Under the pieces are notes generated by a model. That model ran no database searches and was not told where the DNA came from. It was given only the letters and a program-made list of their open reading frames with translations. A DNA stretch of 64,000 nucleotides from WRKB01 sp031551145 (lineage in GTDB: Bacteria; Desulfobacterota; Desulfovibrionia; Desulfovibrionales; Desulfovibrionaceae): positions 9,613 through 73,612 of the forward strand of contig JAVBNZ010000007.1 of NCBI GenBank assembly GCA_031551145.1, written 5' to 3'. Shown piece after piece: positions 30,015 to 39,444 of this stretch (position 1 is its first letter; each line of letters opens with the position of its first letter). The position numbers and the translations under genes were made by a program.

Positions 30015-32132
30015 ATGAAACGTATCATGTTGATCCTCTTGACCGTCATTCTCCTGGCGGTGGTCGGCGCGGTGGTGGCTGTTATGCGCCTGGATGCGCA
30101 AAGCGTGCGCGATCAGGTGGCCGAAGCGGTGCGCGGGGCCACAGGCAAACCTCTGGTGATACAGGAAATGCCTTCCCTGTCCCTTGTGCCGTTGGGCGTC
30201 AAGTTCGGCGCGGCCTATTGGGGGTTGAGCCCCGAAGGCAAGGCCGATCCGGCGGGCGGTGTTTCCGCCTCGGTCAAGAGCGGCCAGGTGAGCGTGCAGT
30301 TCATGCCCCTGCTTTCCGGCCGCATTGTGGTGGACGAAGTGCGGCTGGACAGCCCGGACATCCGTGTGCTCCCTTCCAGAGAAGCTCCCAAGGCTGTGGG
30401 GAAAACGCCTGAAAGCGCGGCCAAAACGCCTCCCGGGCAGGGACCCATTCCCTCCTCGTTGGAAATAGACACCCTGGCCATCACCAACGGCGCGGTGTAT
30501 CTGGAACTGACCCCCGGTCAGAGCCTGCGTCTGTCCAAGCTCAACGTGACCTTGAACAACCTCAAGCCCGGCGCGGAAATGCGCCTGGATCTCTCCACCG
30601 ATCTCGCGGCCTCGAAACCCGCGCTGGATGCCGCGCTTACGCTGAAGGCCAAGGGAAAGCTGGAGGCGAATCGTTGCGATCTGCGCGAATTTTCGGCCAA
30701 GTTTACGCCGCGTTCCGGCATAATTCCGGCCGCTGCCGGCGTTATCGCGCTCGACGCGCAGGCCGTCTATGATTTCACCGCGGAAAAAGCCGCCCCGGCC
30801 CTGCTGAAGCTGGCCGTCCAGGGCAGCACGGTGGAGCTTTCCGGTGAAGCGGATGCCAAGGCGGCGGCCTTCAACGGCAGGATCAAGCTGGATACGCAGC
30901 CCCGCAAGCTGGCCCAGGCCTTCGGGCAGACCCTGCCGCTGAAAAGGGGGCTGGAAAGCTTCAAGCTCCAGACCCCGCTGACGGCCAACGCGCAGATGGT
31001 GAACCTCGGCGCGATCCAGGGCATGCTCGACAGCACGGGTATCGAGGGCAAACTGGCCTGCGACTTGAACAGGACGCATATTTCCGGCAACCTCAAATTC
31101 GGCGCGCTGGACGTGGACGCGCTTACGGCTTCCGCAACGCCGCTCCTGCCCCCGCTCCTGCCGTTGACGCCGGAGGCCCTTGCCGAACACGTTGCGCGCC
31201 TGCTCGCGCCCGACGAGGCCCTGGCCGCATCCCCCAGGCCGCAGCAAAGGGCGCAGCAAAAGACGCAGCAGCCCCCGGCCCAACAACAGCCGGCGGCCGT
31301 GCAGAGCCGCCCGGCGTCCGGCGGCTTGCCCTCGGTGGATCTGGATCTTGCCGCGGCTTCGATAACGGCCGCCAAACTCCAGTTCAAGGACATCCGCGCC
31401 AAGGTGCGCGGCCAGGGCGTATACCACATCGAGCCCCTGACCCTCACCCTGGGCACGGGCGGCAGCGTGAACCTGAACATCAGCCTGGACGCCGCTTCCA
31501 TGCAGGCCGGCGTTTCCGGCAAAATCAGCAACGTGGCCGTCGGCCCGCTTATGCAGGCCATGCAGGGCAAGCGCCCGGTGGACGGCACGGCCGACGTCAA
31601 TCTGGAAACGCTCACCTGCGCGGCAAGCTCCGCCAAGGCGGCCCAGGCGAGTCTTTCCGGCAGAGGACTGGCCACGGTGCGCGGCATCGTGCTGAACGGG
31701 GTTTCCATTCTGCCCAAAGACGCTCCGGCCGGCCTGGGCAGTCCGCCCACGCATTTCGAGCAGCTTACCGTGCCTTTCACGGCTTCAAGCGGTATAGTCA
31801 ATCTGGCGCCGGTCACCCTGAGTTCTCCCACCCTGAACGCCAAGGGCCAGGGCGTGGTGCGTCTGCCGCAGGAAAATGTGGATTTCACGGCGGATATCTC
31901 CCTGCTTAAACTCACGATTCCCGTCGTGGTTTCCGGGCCGTTCAGTTCGGTTTCCTACGGGCTGGACGGCAGACGCGCCCTGGAGGGGCTGGCCAAAAGC
32001 CCCGGCGCGCTTATGGATACGGCCCGCGATCTGGGCGTGACCGGCTCGCAGAAGGCGGGCGGCGCGAGACAGAAGGCCGGCGGCGCCGCGCAGGATCTGG
32101 GCAAGGCCGTGAAAGGTCTGCTGGGCCGCTGA
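30015..32132 (+). CDS. AsmA family protein
   Basis: 705 residues. An N-terminal helix (4-24, MLILLTVILLAVVGAVVAVM) anchors it in the inner membrane, followed by an AsmA-type beta-rich body in the periplasm: SVRDQVAEAVRGATGKPLVI near the start, VSVQFMPLLSGRIVVDEVRL, and repeated LTLKAKGKLEANRC-like strands. A linker rich in Gln and Pro (about 400-435) divides it. The C-part (LTVPFTASSGIVNLAPVTLS, then FSSVSYGLDGRRAL) is the AsmA_2-like end. AsmA-like proteins belong to the bridge-like group thought to move phospholipids to the outer membrane (family knowledge). It lies alone between cobQ (opposite strand) and motA. Confidence 0.85.
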   Translation: MKRIMLILLTVILLAVVGAVVAVMRLDAQSVRDQVAEAVRGATGKPLVIQEMPSLSLVPLGVKFGAAYWGLSPEGKADPAGGVSASVKSGQVSVQFMPLLSGRIVVDEVRLDSPDIRVLPSREAPKAVGKTPESAAKTPPGQGPIPSSLEIDTLAITNGAVYLELTPGQSLRLSKLNVTLNNLKPGAEMRLDLSTDLAASKPALDAALTLKAKGKLEANRCDLREFSAKFTPRSGIIPAAAGVIALDAQAVYDFTAEKAAPALLKLAVQGSTVELSGEADAKAAAFNGRIKLDTQPRKLAQAFGQTLPLKRGLESFKLQTPLTANAQMVNLGAIQGMLDSTGIEGKLACDLNRTHISGNLKFGALDVDALTASATPLLPPLLPLTPEALAEHVARLLAPDEALAASPRPQQRAQQKTQQPPAQQQPAAVQSRPASGGLPSVDLDLAAASITAAKLQFKDIRAKVRGQGVYHIEPLTLTLGTGGSVNLNISLDAASMQAGVSGKISNVAVGPLMQAMQGKRPVDGTADVNLETLTCAASSAKAAQASLSGRGLATVRGIVLNGVSILPKDAPAGLGSPPTHFEQLTVPFTASSGIVNLAPVTLSSPTLNAKGQGVVRLPQENVDFTADISLLKLTIPVVVSGPFSSVSYGLDGRRALEGLAKSPGALMDTARDLGVTGSQKAGGARQKAGGAAQDLGKAVKGLLGR

Positions 32133-32271
32133 AAAAAAGAGATGTTTTGCGGGGATATTACGGAAAAATCCCCGTCGTAAAAGAGGTTCGGGGCGGACGC
32201 CGTTCCGTTGCGACACTATTTCAGGTGCAAAATGCTATAAAGATTTTCGGCGCTTGTACGATATATTACCG

Positions 32272-32337
32272 GGAGCGCAATTTTTTGCGCTCCGGTGAAG
32301 GCGGAGCCGGCTCAAACCGTGTTTTGAGCGCGGCGCT
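32272..32337 (+). promoter_or_regulatory. Hairpin plus motif between asmA and motA (leader copy 3)
   Basis: GGAGCGCAA-TTTT-TTGCGCTCC (32272-32293) is followed by AGGCGGAGCCGGCTCA (32299-32314) and CGTGTTTTGAGCGCGGCG. The motif matches the asd and aspA leaders at 13 of 16 positions. It has no T-run after the stem. Elsewhere the 330-base gap (32133-32462) shows GCGCCTC-GG-GAGGCGC at 32416-32431 and no recognisable sigma-28 promoter. Confidence 0.4.
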
Positions 32338-32462
32338 TTTGGGATGCAAGAGTTGAAAACATTTTGGGACTCCGTAATGCACAGTTGTGTTCATTTCGTT
32401 GTCCGCCCGGAACGCGCGCCTCGGGAGGCGCCTTTCCGCAACCATGAAACAAGTGCCTGCCC

Positions 32463-33311
32463 ATGTATATATTTATAGGCCTCGGAATCGTGATTGCCTC
32501 TGTGTGCGGGGGCTACATGCTGGCCAGGGGGGATTTCGCCATCCTGCTCCAGCCGGCGGAACTCATCATCATCCTCGGCTGCGGCCTGGGGGCGTTTTTC
32601 GGTTCCCAGACCAAGTACACGTTCAGCCTGATTGTGGGCAGCATCAAGCACATCTTCGGCGATCCGGGCTCCAGCAAGGGCAAATATCTTGAAACACTCG
32701 CGCTTTTGTATTCTCTTTTTTCCAAGATGCACCGCGAAGGGGTGATCAGCATTGAAGGCGATATCGAACGCCCGGAATCCAGCCCCATTTTCAGCAAATA
32801 TCCCTCCATCTCGTCCAAGAAAAAGACCGTGAACTTCATCGGCGACACCCTGCGCGTGTATCTGACCACGGGCGACCCGGCCGATATCGACAGCCTGATG
32901 ACCGTGGACATGGCCACCATGCACGAGGAAGAGATGATTCCCGCCCACGGGGTCAGCCACATGGCGGAATCCCTGCCGGGCATGGGCATTGTGGCCGCCG
33001 TGCTCGGCGTGGTGCTCACCATGGGCAAGATCAACGAACCGCCCGAAGTGCTCGGCCATTACATCGCGGCGGCGCTTGTGGGCACCTTTATCGGTATTTT
33101 GTTCTGCTACGGCATTTTCGGCCCCATGGGCGCCAAGCTGGAAAACTACGCCCACGAAGAGCATTTTTACTACAATTCGATCAAGGAAGCCGTGGCGGCC
33201 GCCATTCGCGGCTGTACGCCGCTTATCGCCGTGGAATACGGCAGACGCGCCATTCCCTATCCCTACCGTCCCAACTTCGCGGAAATGGAAGAGCGCCTCA
33301 AGAGCGGCTAG
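32463..33311 (+). CDS. motA: Flagellar motor stator protein MotA
   Basis: 282 residues with four membrane helices: two at the N-terminus (about 2-22 and 30-50), a cytoplasmic loop (60-165), and two near the C-terminus (about 166-215), including GMGIVAAVLGVVLTMG and ALVGTFIGILFCYG. With MotB it forms the ion-conducting stator that drives flagellar rotation. The loop TVDMATMHEEEMIPAHGVSH and the tail RAIPYPYRPNFAEME are family-like. motB follows 22 bases downstream. No strong ribosome site is seen at the ATG. Confidence 0.93.
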   Translation: MYIFIGLGIVIASVCGGYMLARGDFAILLQPAELIIILGCGLGAFFGSQTKYTFSLIVGSIKHIFGDPGSSKGKYLETLALLYSLFSKMHREGVISIEGDIERPESSPIFSKYPSISSKKKTVNFIGDTLRVYLTTGDPADIDSLMTVDMATMHEEEMIPAHGVSHMAESLPGMGIVAAVLGVVLTMGKINEPPEVLGHYIAAALVGTFIGILFCYGIFGPMGAKLENYAHEEHFYYNSIKEAVAAAIRGCTPLIAVEYGRRAIPYPYRPNFAEMEERLKSG

Positions 33312-33333
33312 CCCGCGTAAGTGAGGGATTATT

Positions 33334-34044
33334 ATGGGCAGTGCATGGAAAGTGGCCTACGCCGACTTTGTGACGGCGATGATGGCCTTTTTTCTCCTGA
33401 TGTGGATTTTGAACATGACCCCGCCGGAAACGAAGGCCGGGCTTTCGGCGTATTTTTCGGGCGACCGGGCCATGGAAACCTCGAGCAGCTCGCCGATCTC
33501 CAACAACCCCTTCATTCAGCACACCGACAAAATCGACACGCGGGAATTCAAAATTTCCGAAGTGGAAAAAAACCATTACGCCATTGCGCAAAAACTGCGC
33601 CAGATGCTGATGGCCGACGCCGTGCCCCAGAGCGCCACGGGCATCAGCGCGGATGACGTGGGCGTGCAGTTGCGCATCAACTCCGACATCATGTTCAAGC
33701 CCGGCACGGCCGAGCTTGCGCCCGGCGCGGAAAAACCCCTGAAGGACGTGATTGCCGTGCTCAGGGAATACAATCTCTACCTCGTTGTGCGCGGGCATGC
33801 CGACAACGAGGAGGTGCGCCCCCCTTACCCCTCGACCTGGGAGCTTTCGGGCGCGCGCGCGGCCGCGGTGCTGCGCTACCTTGTCGAAACGGGCAAAATA
33901 AAGGCCACCCGCCTGCGGGGCATAGCTTACGGCGACACCCGTCCCGTGGAGCCGGGCGTGGACGAGGCCGCCAAGGAAAAGAACCGCCGCGTGGAGTTTT
34001 ATTTCCACAGGCCGGAGGTCATGTCCTACAGCGTGGTGTACTGA
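33334..34044 (+). CDS. motB: Flagellar motor stator protein MotB
   Basis: 236 residues. A single N-terminal helix starts almost at once: KVAYADFVTAMMAFFLLMW, with the ion-binding aspartate at Asp11 (Asp32 in E. coli numbering). The C-terminal OmpA-like domain (about 110-230) binds peptidoglycan, with LRINSDIMFKPGTAEL, VRGHADNE and LSGARAAAVLRYL. The positively charged cytoplasmic tail of about 20 residues present in enteric MotB is missing; an in-frame TGA at 33322 rules out a longer start. It follows motA by 22 bases with ribosome site GAGGG. Confidence 0.93.
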   Translation: MGSAWKVAYADFVTAMMAFFLLMWILNMTPPETKAGLSAYFSGDRAMETSSSSPISNNPFIQHTDKIDTREFKISEVEKNHYAIAQKLRQMLMADAVPQSATGISADDVGVQLRINSDIMFKPGTAELAPGAEKPLKDVIAVLREYNLYLVVRGHADNEEVRPPYPSTWELSGARAAAVLRYLVETGKIKATRLRGIAYGDTRPVEPGVDEAAKEKNRRVEFYFHRPEVMSYSVVY

Positions 34045-34107
34045 TCCCATACATGAGGATGCATCGCGGGCTATTGTATCTTTTTCACGCTGTTGCTATT
34101 TTGCCCC

Positions 34108-35529
34108 ATGCACGCCACGCACGCGGAACAACGAGCAAGGCAGGGCCTTGCCGCCCGTTACGGCCGGAGGTGGATCCTTCCGGCCTGTGACGCTCTCACC
34201 CTTGCGGGCAGTTTCTGGCTGCTTGTTCTGCTGCGCAAGTTTTTTTTCCCCATCCTCCCTCTGGAACATTATGTGGGCCTTACGCCCGCGTTGCTGATCG
34301 CGCCTCTGTTCGGGCTGGCGCTGGGCAGTTGCCAGCGTATCGCCCTGCCTCCCCAGCGCGAGTTGAAAGCTCTGTCCCTGGCCACCACGCTGGGCTTTGC
34401 CGCGATTTTGATCCTCATTTTCGCCACCAAGAGCGGGGAGGAGTATTCCCGCACGGCCATCATGGGAGCCTGGCTGCTCAGTTTGTTCACCGTTCCGATC
34501 GTACGGGGCCGGGTACGCCACCGGTTGTGCCGCCTGCCCTGGTGGAGTTCGCCCCTCATCCTCATCGGCCGGGAAGGCGCGAACGAGATGTGGGCGGATA
34601 TAGAGCGCCACCCGGAACGCGGCCTGCGCCCGGTCGCGCGCCTGGACGAACCCTTCATCAACGGCGAACTGCATCCCGATCTCGCCGCATGGGCCGCAAC
34701 CCGGCCCGAGGCCATGGTGCTGGCGCTGCCCGACGCCGCCGCGGCGCTCGAACCCCGGAATGAGGAGGAGGCCCCCCCGCTGCTGCAACTGGCCCGCCGC
34801 TTCAGCGGGGTGTTGCTGGTGCCGCCCGTGATAGCGCATAATCCCTTCATCTGGTTTACGCCGCGCGATCTGGGCAACAGCGTGGCTCTGCTTGTGCGGC
34901 AGAACCTGCACGACAGCCGCCGGCTGCTGCTCAAACGTATCCTCGATCTGGCGATTATCGCGCTTTGCGCCGTTCCCCTGCTGCTTCTGGGCGGCGTGAT
35001 CGCCCTGTGCATCAAGTGGGACAGCCCCGGCCCCGTTATTTACCGCCAGGAGCGCATAGGGCGAGGCGGCCGGCGCATGCGGGTGTGCAAGTTCAGGACG
35101 ATGGTGCGCGACGCGGACGCGGTGCTTGCGCGGCGCCTGAGAGAGGACGAGGAGCTGCGCCGGGAATGGGAGCGGGATCAGAAGCTGAAGAACGATCCCC
35201 GCATTACCCGCGTGGGCGCGTTTTTGCGCCGGGTAAGCCTGGACGAGCTGCCGCAGCTCTGGAACGTGCTGTGGGGGGAAATGAGTCTGGTGGGCCCTCG
35301 TCCCATTGTGGAGGGCGAGGTGGAAAAATACCGCCACGTCTTTGAGGAATATCTGCGGGTCAGGCCCGGTCTTACGGGCCTGTGGCAGATTTCCGGCCGC
35401 AACGATACAAGCTATGCCGAGCGCGTACGCCTCGACCAATACTATGTCAGCAACTGGTCGGTGTGGTTCGATATCTGGATACTGGCGCGCACGGTGCCGG
35501 TGGTGTTGTCCGGCCGGGGCGCGTATTAA
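34108..35529 (+). CDS. WbaP-type polyprenyl-phosphate hexose-1-phosphate transferase
   Basis: 473 residues. Several N-terminal helices (about 20-135), a cytoplasmic domain that may bind nucleotide sugar, a helix KRILDLAIIALCAVPLLLL near residue 280, then the catalytic PF02397 domain: RQERIGRGG, KFRTMVRDAD, SLDELPQLWNVLWGEMSLV, GPRP and RPGLTGLWQISGR. It transfers a sugar phosphate from a UDP-sugar to undecaprenyl phosphate, the first step of O-antigen or capsule assembly. The ATG at 34108 is chosen; a TTG at 34093 would add five residues, and neither has a clear ribosome site. Its stop overlaps the stop of the convergent HD-GYP gene by 4 bases. Confidence 0.88.
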   Translation: MHATHAEQRARQGLAARYGRRWILPACDALTLAGSFWLLVLLRKFFFPILPLEHYVGLTPALLIAPLFGLALGSCQRIALPPQRELKALSLATTLGFAAILILIFATKSGEEYSRTAIMGAWLLSLFTVPIVRGRVRHRLCRLPWWSSPLILIGREGANEMWADIERHPERGLRPVARLDEPFINGELHPDLAAWAATRPEAMVLALPDAAAALEPRNEEEAPPLLQLARRFSGVLLVPPVIAHNPFIWFTPRDLGNSVALLVRQNLHDSRRLLLKRILDLAIIALCAVPLLLLGGVIALCIKWDSPGPVIYRQERIGRGGRRMRVCKFRTMVRDADAVLARRLREDEELRREWERDQKLKNDPRITRVGAFLRRVSLDELPQLWNVLWGEMSLVGPRPIVEGEVEKYRHVFEEYLRVRPGLTGLWQISGRNDTSYAERVRLDQYYVSNWSVWFDIWILARTVPVVLSGRGAY

Positions 35530-37562
35530 TCGGAATCCGCGTAGCGCGTGCGGATTGCCGCGATAACATCCTGAATTTCCAGAAAGCGTTCCACAATTTC
35601 CGGATCAAAGTGCGCGCCCGCCTCTTCCCTGATGATGCTGAGCGCCTTGTCGTCATTCCAGGCCTCCTTGTAGCAGCGGCGGGAGACCAGCGCGTCGTAC
35701 ACGTCGGCCACCGCCACGATGCGCGCCGTCAGGGGAATGTCTTCTCCGCTCAGAACAGGATGATCGTCCGAGCCGGTATATCCCTGCCCGTTCCATTTCT
35801 GGTGGTGGTGCAGGGCTATTTCGCGCGCCGCAGCATCCACATCCATGCTCAGGTTGACGAAAAGTCCGGCTCCCATGGCGCTGTGGCGCTCCATGGCCCG
35901 GCGTTCGTCGGCATCGAGTTTGCCCGGCTTTTTCAGCACCGCGTCGGGTATGCCCACCTTGCCTATGTCGTGCAGCATGGCGGCCAGGCGTATGCGGTCC
36001 TTGGCGCGTTTGAGTTGTTCGGGCTCCACTTTTCTGTGTTCGGCCCAGCGGTGATAGATTTCAGCCGCGTACGCGCCCACGCGCTGTACATGGCTTGCTG
36101 TTTCGCGCGGGTCGTGCAGGGCGGAAATGCGCACCATGCGCAGAATGAGTTCGTGCGCCATAAGCCCGCGTTCCACGGCTTCCACCGCGATCTGGGCCAG
36201 GCGTTCCAGACTGGGCAGCATTTCCGGGGAAAAGGGCACGATGCCGCCCTCGTCGTCCTGGCTGTTGATGAGCTGGAGCACGCCCTGCACTTTGCCGTGG
36301 CGGTCGGCCAACGGCAGGGTGAGCATGGACACGGTGCGGTAGCCGGTGGCGTTGTCGAAGGCGGGATTGAAGGCATAGGGCACGTCCGGCTCCAACCTGC
36401 GCACGTCGTGCAGGTTGAGCGTCTTTTTCGTGCTTGCCGCGTAGCCGGAAATCGAGTGCGTGTCGATGGGCATGCTCGCCCTGGCGTAGAGGTGCTTGTT
36501 GACCGCCGAGCCGGGAAAGAGCGTGTCGTTCTGGGTATGGGCGAAGTGGAGCATGCCGTTTTCCACGAGGTAGACCGTGCCGGCGTCGGCCCTGCTCAGG
36601 TGCCGGGCCTCGTGCAGCACGCTGTCGAGGATCATGCCCACGTCGTTGTATTGGGCGGTAAGGCTGCTGAAGTCGCACAGCCGGCATTCGTCCTGAGAGA
36701 AGACGCGCTCGGGCGGCTGCGTTTTCTCCTTGCCGAGGAGCATGCCCTCCTGGGCAATTTCGATGTGCAGGGCCAGATCGGAGAAGCGATCGCGCAACCG
36801 CGCGCGGTGCAGGTCGAGTTCCCCATCCGTGCGGGTGGGGCTGTGGTGCGTGATGATCAGGCGTTTTACGCCGGTGCGGGCCAGCTGCTCCGGCCAGGAT
36901 TCCATGGAGGAATGCCCCCAGAAGCGGTATCTGGGATATTCCTCGGCCGTGTACTGCCCGTCCGCCAGCACCACGTCGCAGCCGGCGAGCATGGAATAGA
37001 GCGGAGACTGGAGGGACTGCGAGGGATCGCCGCTGTTTTCATGGTCGCCGGTGAAGGCGAAGGACCAGCCGTCCGCCGTGATGCGGTAGGCCACGCAGGA
37101 GCCGGGATGGTTGGTGGGCCGGGTTTCCACCGTGGCCGTGCCGATTTTGAAGCTTGCCCCGGCCGTGAGGTTGAGCACCTGAGGCGGCTTGGCCATTTCT
37201 CCGAATTTCAGCGGAAAGTGCCGGCCGTCAAAAAGATGGGCCAGGCTTTCGCGTATGCTGCCGTCGCCGGGCGCGAGCGCCCCCCAGATTGTGATGGGTC
37301 TGCGGGGATCGAAAAGCGGCGAAAAAAAAGGCAGTCCCTGAATGTGATCCCAGTGCCGATGGGTGAGCAGAATGGTGCAGGGGGCGGGCTCTTCGTGCAT
37401 CATGCGTTCGCCCAGCGCGCGCAGGCCTGTGCCGGCATCGAGAATGATCCGCTCCCCCGCATCCGTCATGATCTCGATGCAGGTGGTGTGCCCGCCGAAA
37501 CGCAGAGTGTCCGGGGAAGAAACGGGAACCGAACCCCGCACTCCCCATAAGCGTACTTCCAT
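35526..37562 (-). CDS. MBL-fold phosphodiesterase / GAF / HD-GYP fusion protein
   Basis: 678 residues, no membrane segment. Residues 1-275: a metallo-beta-lactamase fold hydrolase with HRHWDH (68-73), a NHPGSCVAYR strand, GDHE (172-175) and ITHHSP, like class II-type cyclic nucleotide phosphodiesterases and related proteins. Residues 305-465: a GAF domain (VYLVENGMLHFAHTQND, ISGYAAST, VLQLINSQ). Residues 480-678: an HD-GYP domain, with His531-Asp532 in LHDIGKVGIPD, HHHQKWNGQGYTG where GYT replaces GYP, and VAVADVYDAL. HD-GYP domains split cyclic di-GMP. The fusion suggests cross-talk between two nucleotide signals, with GAF as sensor. Activity of either domain is inferred. Confidence 0.87.
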   Translation of the reverse strand: MEVRLWGVRGSVPVSSPDTLRFGGHTTCIEIMTDAGERIILDAGTGLRALGERMMHEEPAPCTILLTHRHWDHIQGLPFFSPLFDPRRPITIWGALAPGDGSIRESLAHLFDGRHFPLKFGEMAKPPQVLNLTAGASFKIGTATVETRPTNHPGSCVAYRITADGWSFAFTGDHENSGDPSQSLQSPLYSMLAGCDVVLADGQYTAEEYPRYRFWGHSSMESWPEQLARTGVKRLIITHHSPTRTDGELDLHRARLRDRFSDLALHIEIAQEGMLLGKEKTQPPERVFSQDECRLCDFSSLTAQYNDVGMILDSVLHEARHLSRADAGTVYLVENGMLHFAHTQNDTLFPGSAVNKHLYARASMPIDTHSISGYAASTKKTLNLHDVRRLEPDVPYAFNPAFDNATGYRTVSMLTLPLADRHGKVQGVLQLINSQDDEGGIVPFSPEMLPSLERLAQIAVEAVERGLMAHELILRMVRISALHDPRETASHVQRVGAYAAEIYHRWAEHRKVEPEQLKRAKDRIRLAAMLHDIGKVGIPDAVLKKPGKLDADERRAMERHSAMGAGLFVNLSMDVDAAAREIALHHHQKWNGQGYTGSDDHPVLSGEDIPLTARIVAVADVYDALVSRRCYKEAWNDDKALSIIREEAGAHFDPEIVERFLEIQDVIAAIRTRYADSD

Positions 37563-37574
37563 TATCCCCGTTCC

Positions 37575-38597
37575 TTACAGATTCGCGGCGTACCAGTCAC
37601 CCGCCAGGCGCAGGCCCCGGCGCACGTCTATGGCCGGATCATAGCCCAGCAGGGTTTGAGCCCGGCTTATGTCGGCCAGGGAGTGGCGCACGTCTCCCGG
37701 TCGGAAATCCCGGTGTTCGACTTCGGCCTTCGCGGCCTCGGGCCTGTGGCGCGTCACTTCCTCGCGGATCAGCGCGAACAGTTCGTTCAAGGTGGTGCGC
37801 TGCCCGAAGGCCACGTTGTACACCTTGTCGCGCCCCTCCGCCGGGGCGTGGGCCGCCAGCAGGTTGGCCCGCACAACGTTGTCGATATAGCAGAAGTCGC
37901 GGCTGGTTTCGCCGTCGCCGTTCACATAGATTTGTTCGTCCTTCAAAAGCCCGGCGAACCACTGGGGAATCACCGCCGCATACGCCCCGAAAGGATCCTG
38001 GCGTTGCCCGAACACGTTGAAATAGCGCAGTCCCACGCAGGCAAAGCCGTAGGCCCGCGCGAACACGTCGGCGTACAGTTCGTTGACGTACTTGGTCACG
38101 GCGTAGGGCGAAAGCGGCTTGCCGATGCGGTCTTCCTGCTTGGGCAGAGTGGGCTCGTCGCCGTAGGTGGAACTGGAGGCGGCGTAGACAAAGCTTTTTA
38201 CCCCGGCATCCCTGGCGGCGACCAGCATGTTCAGGAAGCCGTCGATGTTGCAGCTGTTGGAGAGCAGGGGATCGTCCAGCGACCGCGGCACCGAACCCAG
38301 GGCCGCCTCGTGCAGCACAAAATCCGCGCCCGCGCAGGCTTCGCGGCAGGCGTCGAGGTCGCGGATGTCGCCTTCAATGAAATGAAACTGTTGCCGGCGC
38401 TCTTCTCCGACCAGGTCGCGCACCATGTCCAGGTTCTTCCGGTAGCCGGTGAGAAAATTGTCGAGCCCGGTCACTCGCTGGCCGTGCATAAGCAGCGTTT
38501 CCACCAGGTTGGAGCCTATAAAGCCGGCCGCGCCCGTTACAAGCCAGGTGCGGGGTTGCTGTTCCATTTCGCGGAGCAGATCTTCATATCGGGACAT
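37575..38597 (-). CDS. UDP-N-acetylhexosamine 4-epimerase (WbpP/TviC type SDR)
   Basis: 340 residues of the extended short-chain dehydrogenase family. The N-terminus MSRYEDLL...TWLVTGAAGFIG with NAD loop TGAAGFIG (21-28) is characteristic of WbpP/TviC, which interconvert UDP-GlcNAc and UDP-GalNAc (or the uronic acids). Catalytic SSSTYG and SPYAVTKYVNELY (Tyr-x3-Lys) are present, as are LRYFNVFGQRQDP and GDGETSRDFCYIDNVV. The product would feed O-antigen or capsule synthesis, in line with the WbaP-type transferase nearby. Start ATG at 38597; it lies 12 bases upstream of the HD-GYP gene on the same strand. Confidence 0.88.
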   Translation of the reverse strand: MSRYEDLLREMEQQPRTWLVTGAAGFIGSNLVETLLMHGQRVTGLDNFLTGYRKNLDMVRDLVGEERRQQFHFIEGDIRDLDACREACAGADFVLHEAALGSVPRSLDDPLLSNSCNIDGFLNMLVAARDAGVKSFVYAASSSTYGDEPTLPKQEDRIGKPLSPYAVTKYVNELYADVFARAYGFACVGLRYFNVFGQRQDPFGAYAAVIPQWFAGLLKDEQIYVNGDGETSRDFCYIDNVVRANLLAAHAPAEGRDKVYNVAFGQRTTLNELFALIREEVTRHRPEAAKAEVEHRDFRPGDVRHSLADISRAQTLLGYDPAIDVRRGLRLAGDWYAANL

Positions 38598-38709
38598 GCG
38601 TGTTCCAGTGTTTGGGGGTGACCGGCATATTTCACAATACTAGCCCGCAGCCTTGAAACTGTAAAGCGCGCGGGTCGGTTTGCGCCTCCCCGCGTACAGC
38701 GGCGGTGCG

Positions 38710-39375
38710 TCATTCCATGCGGCGCAGAGCCGCGAAGCGGCGGCGCGCGCCCTGAACCTCATAGGCGCTTTCCGCCTCCACGCGCCGGCCGGGGGGCGGA
38801 ACAAAGGGCGCGTGCCCGGAGGCCGCGATGCAGAGCAGTCCGTCCGGCGCAAGACCGGGCGCGACGAAATCCGGCAGCTTTTCCGGCGGCATGAAGGCGC
38901 GGCTGACAATGAGATCGGCCCGCGCGCCCCGTGCGGCTTCTCGTGCGAAAAATTCCTCGGCCCGTGCGCGCACGGCGAAGGTGCGGGGCAGCTTCAGTTC
39001 GGCCAGGGCCCGCTGCATGAAGATGACGCGCTTTTCGCGTATCTCAACCATCGTATAGTCGCCCGCCCGCCAAAGCATGCGCAGAGGAATGCCCGGCAGA
39101 CCCGCGCCCGCGCCGAGATCCCAGGTTGTCGGCTCCGCCGGCAGGGGCAGGCTTTTGAGGAACTCGGCCAGATACAGGCTGTCCGCGCACAGGACCAGAG
39201 CCTCGCGCGCGTTTTTCGCGCCCACGAGGTTCATGGCCCGGTTCCAGCGCAACAGCAGGGAAACATAGACGCGCAGAGGTTCGAGCGCTTCTTCCGGAAC
39301 AGGGCAGCCCAGTTCGCGGCAGCCGGCGGCGACTTCCTCGGGCGTCAACCCGGGCGGGAGAGGGGAGTTTTTCAT
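38710..39375 (-). CDS. rsmG: 16S rRNA (guanine527-N7)-methyltransferase
   Basis: 221 residues. The SAM-binding motif TTWDLGAGAGLPGIPLRML and the preceding LRWNRAMNLVGAKNAREALV are RsmG hallmarks, followed by VEIREKRVIFMQRAL and SRAFMPPEKL. It methylates G527 of 16S rRNA. ATG at 39375 is used; the open frame continues upstream but only as a shadow of fabD. It is divergent from fabD with a 69-base gap. Unlike many genomes it is not next to gidA/parA genes. Confidence 0.92.
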   Translation of the reverse strand: MKNSPLPPGLTPEEVAAGCRELGCPVPEEALEPLRVYVSLLLRWNRAMNLVGAKNAREALVLCADSLYLAEFLKSLPLPAEPTTWDLGAGAGLPGIPLRMLWRAGDYTMVEIREKRVIFMQRALAELKLPRTFAVRARAEEFFAREAARGARADLIVSRAFMPPEKLPDFVAPGLAPDGLLCIAASGHAPFVPPPGRRVEAESAYEVQGARRRFAALRRME

Positions 39376-39444
39376 AATGCGGCCTGCGGGCTTGCGCTTT
39401 GCGCCGAAGGGTTTTAAAAATCCGCAAACATTTTTGGAGGAATC

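Noticed and set aside
32133..32462. Flagellar sigma-28 promoter before motA
   Set aside because: No TAAA...GCCGATAA-like pair was visible at proper spacing.
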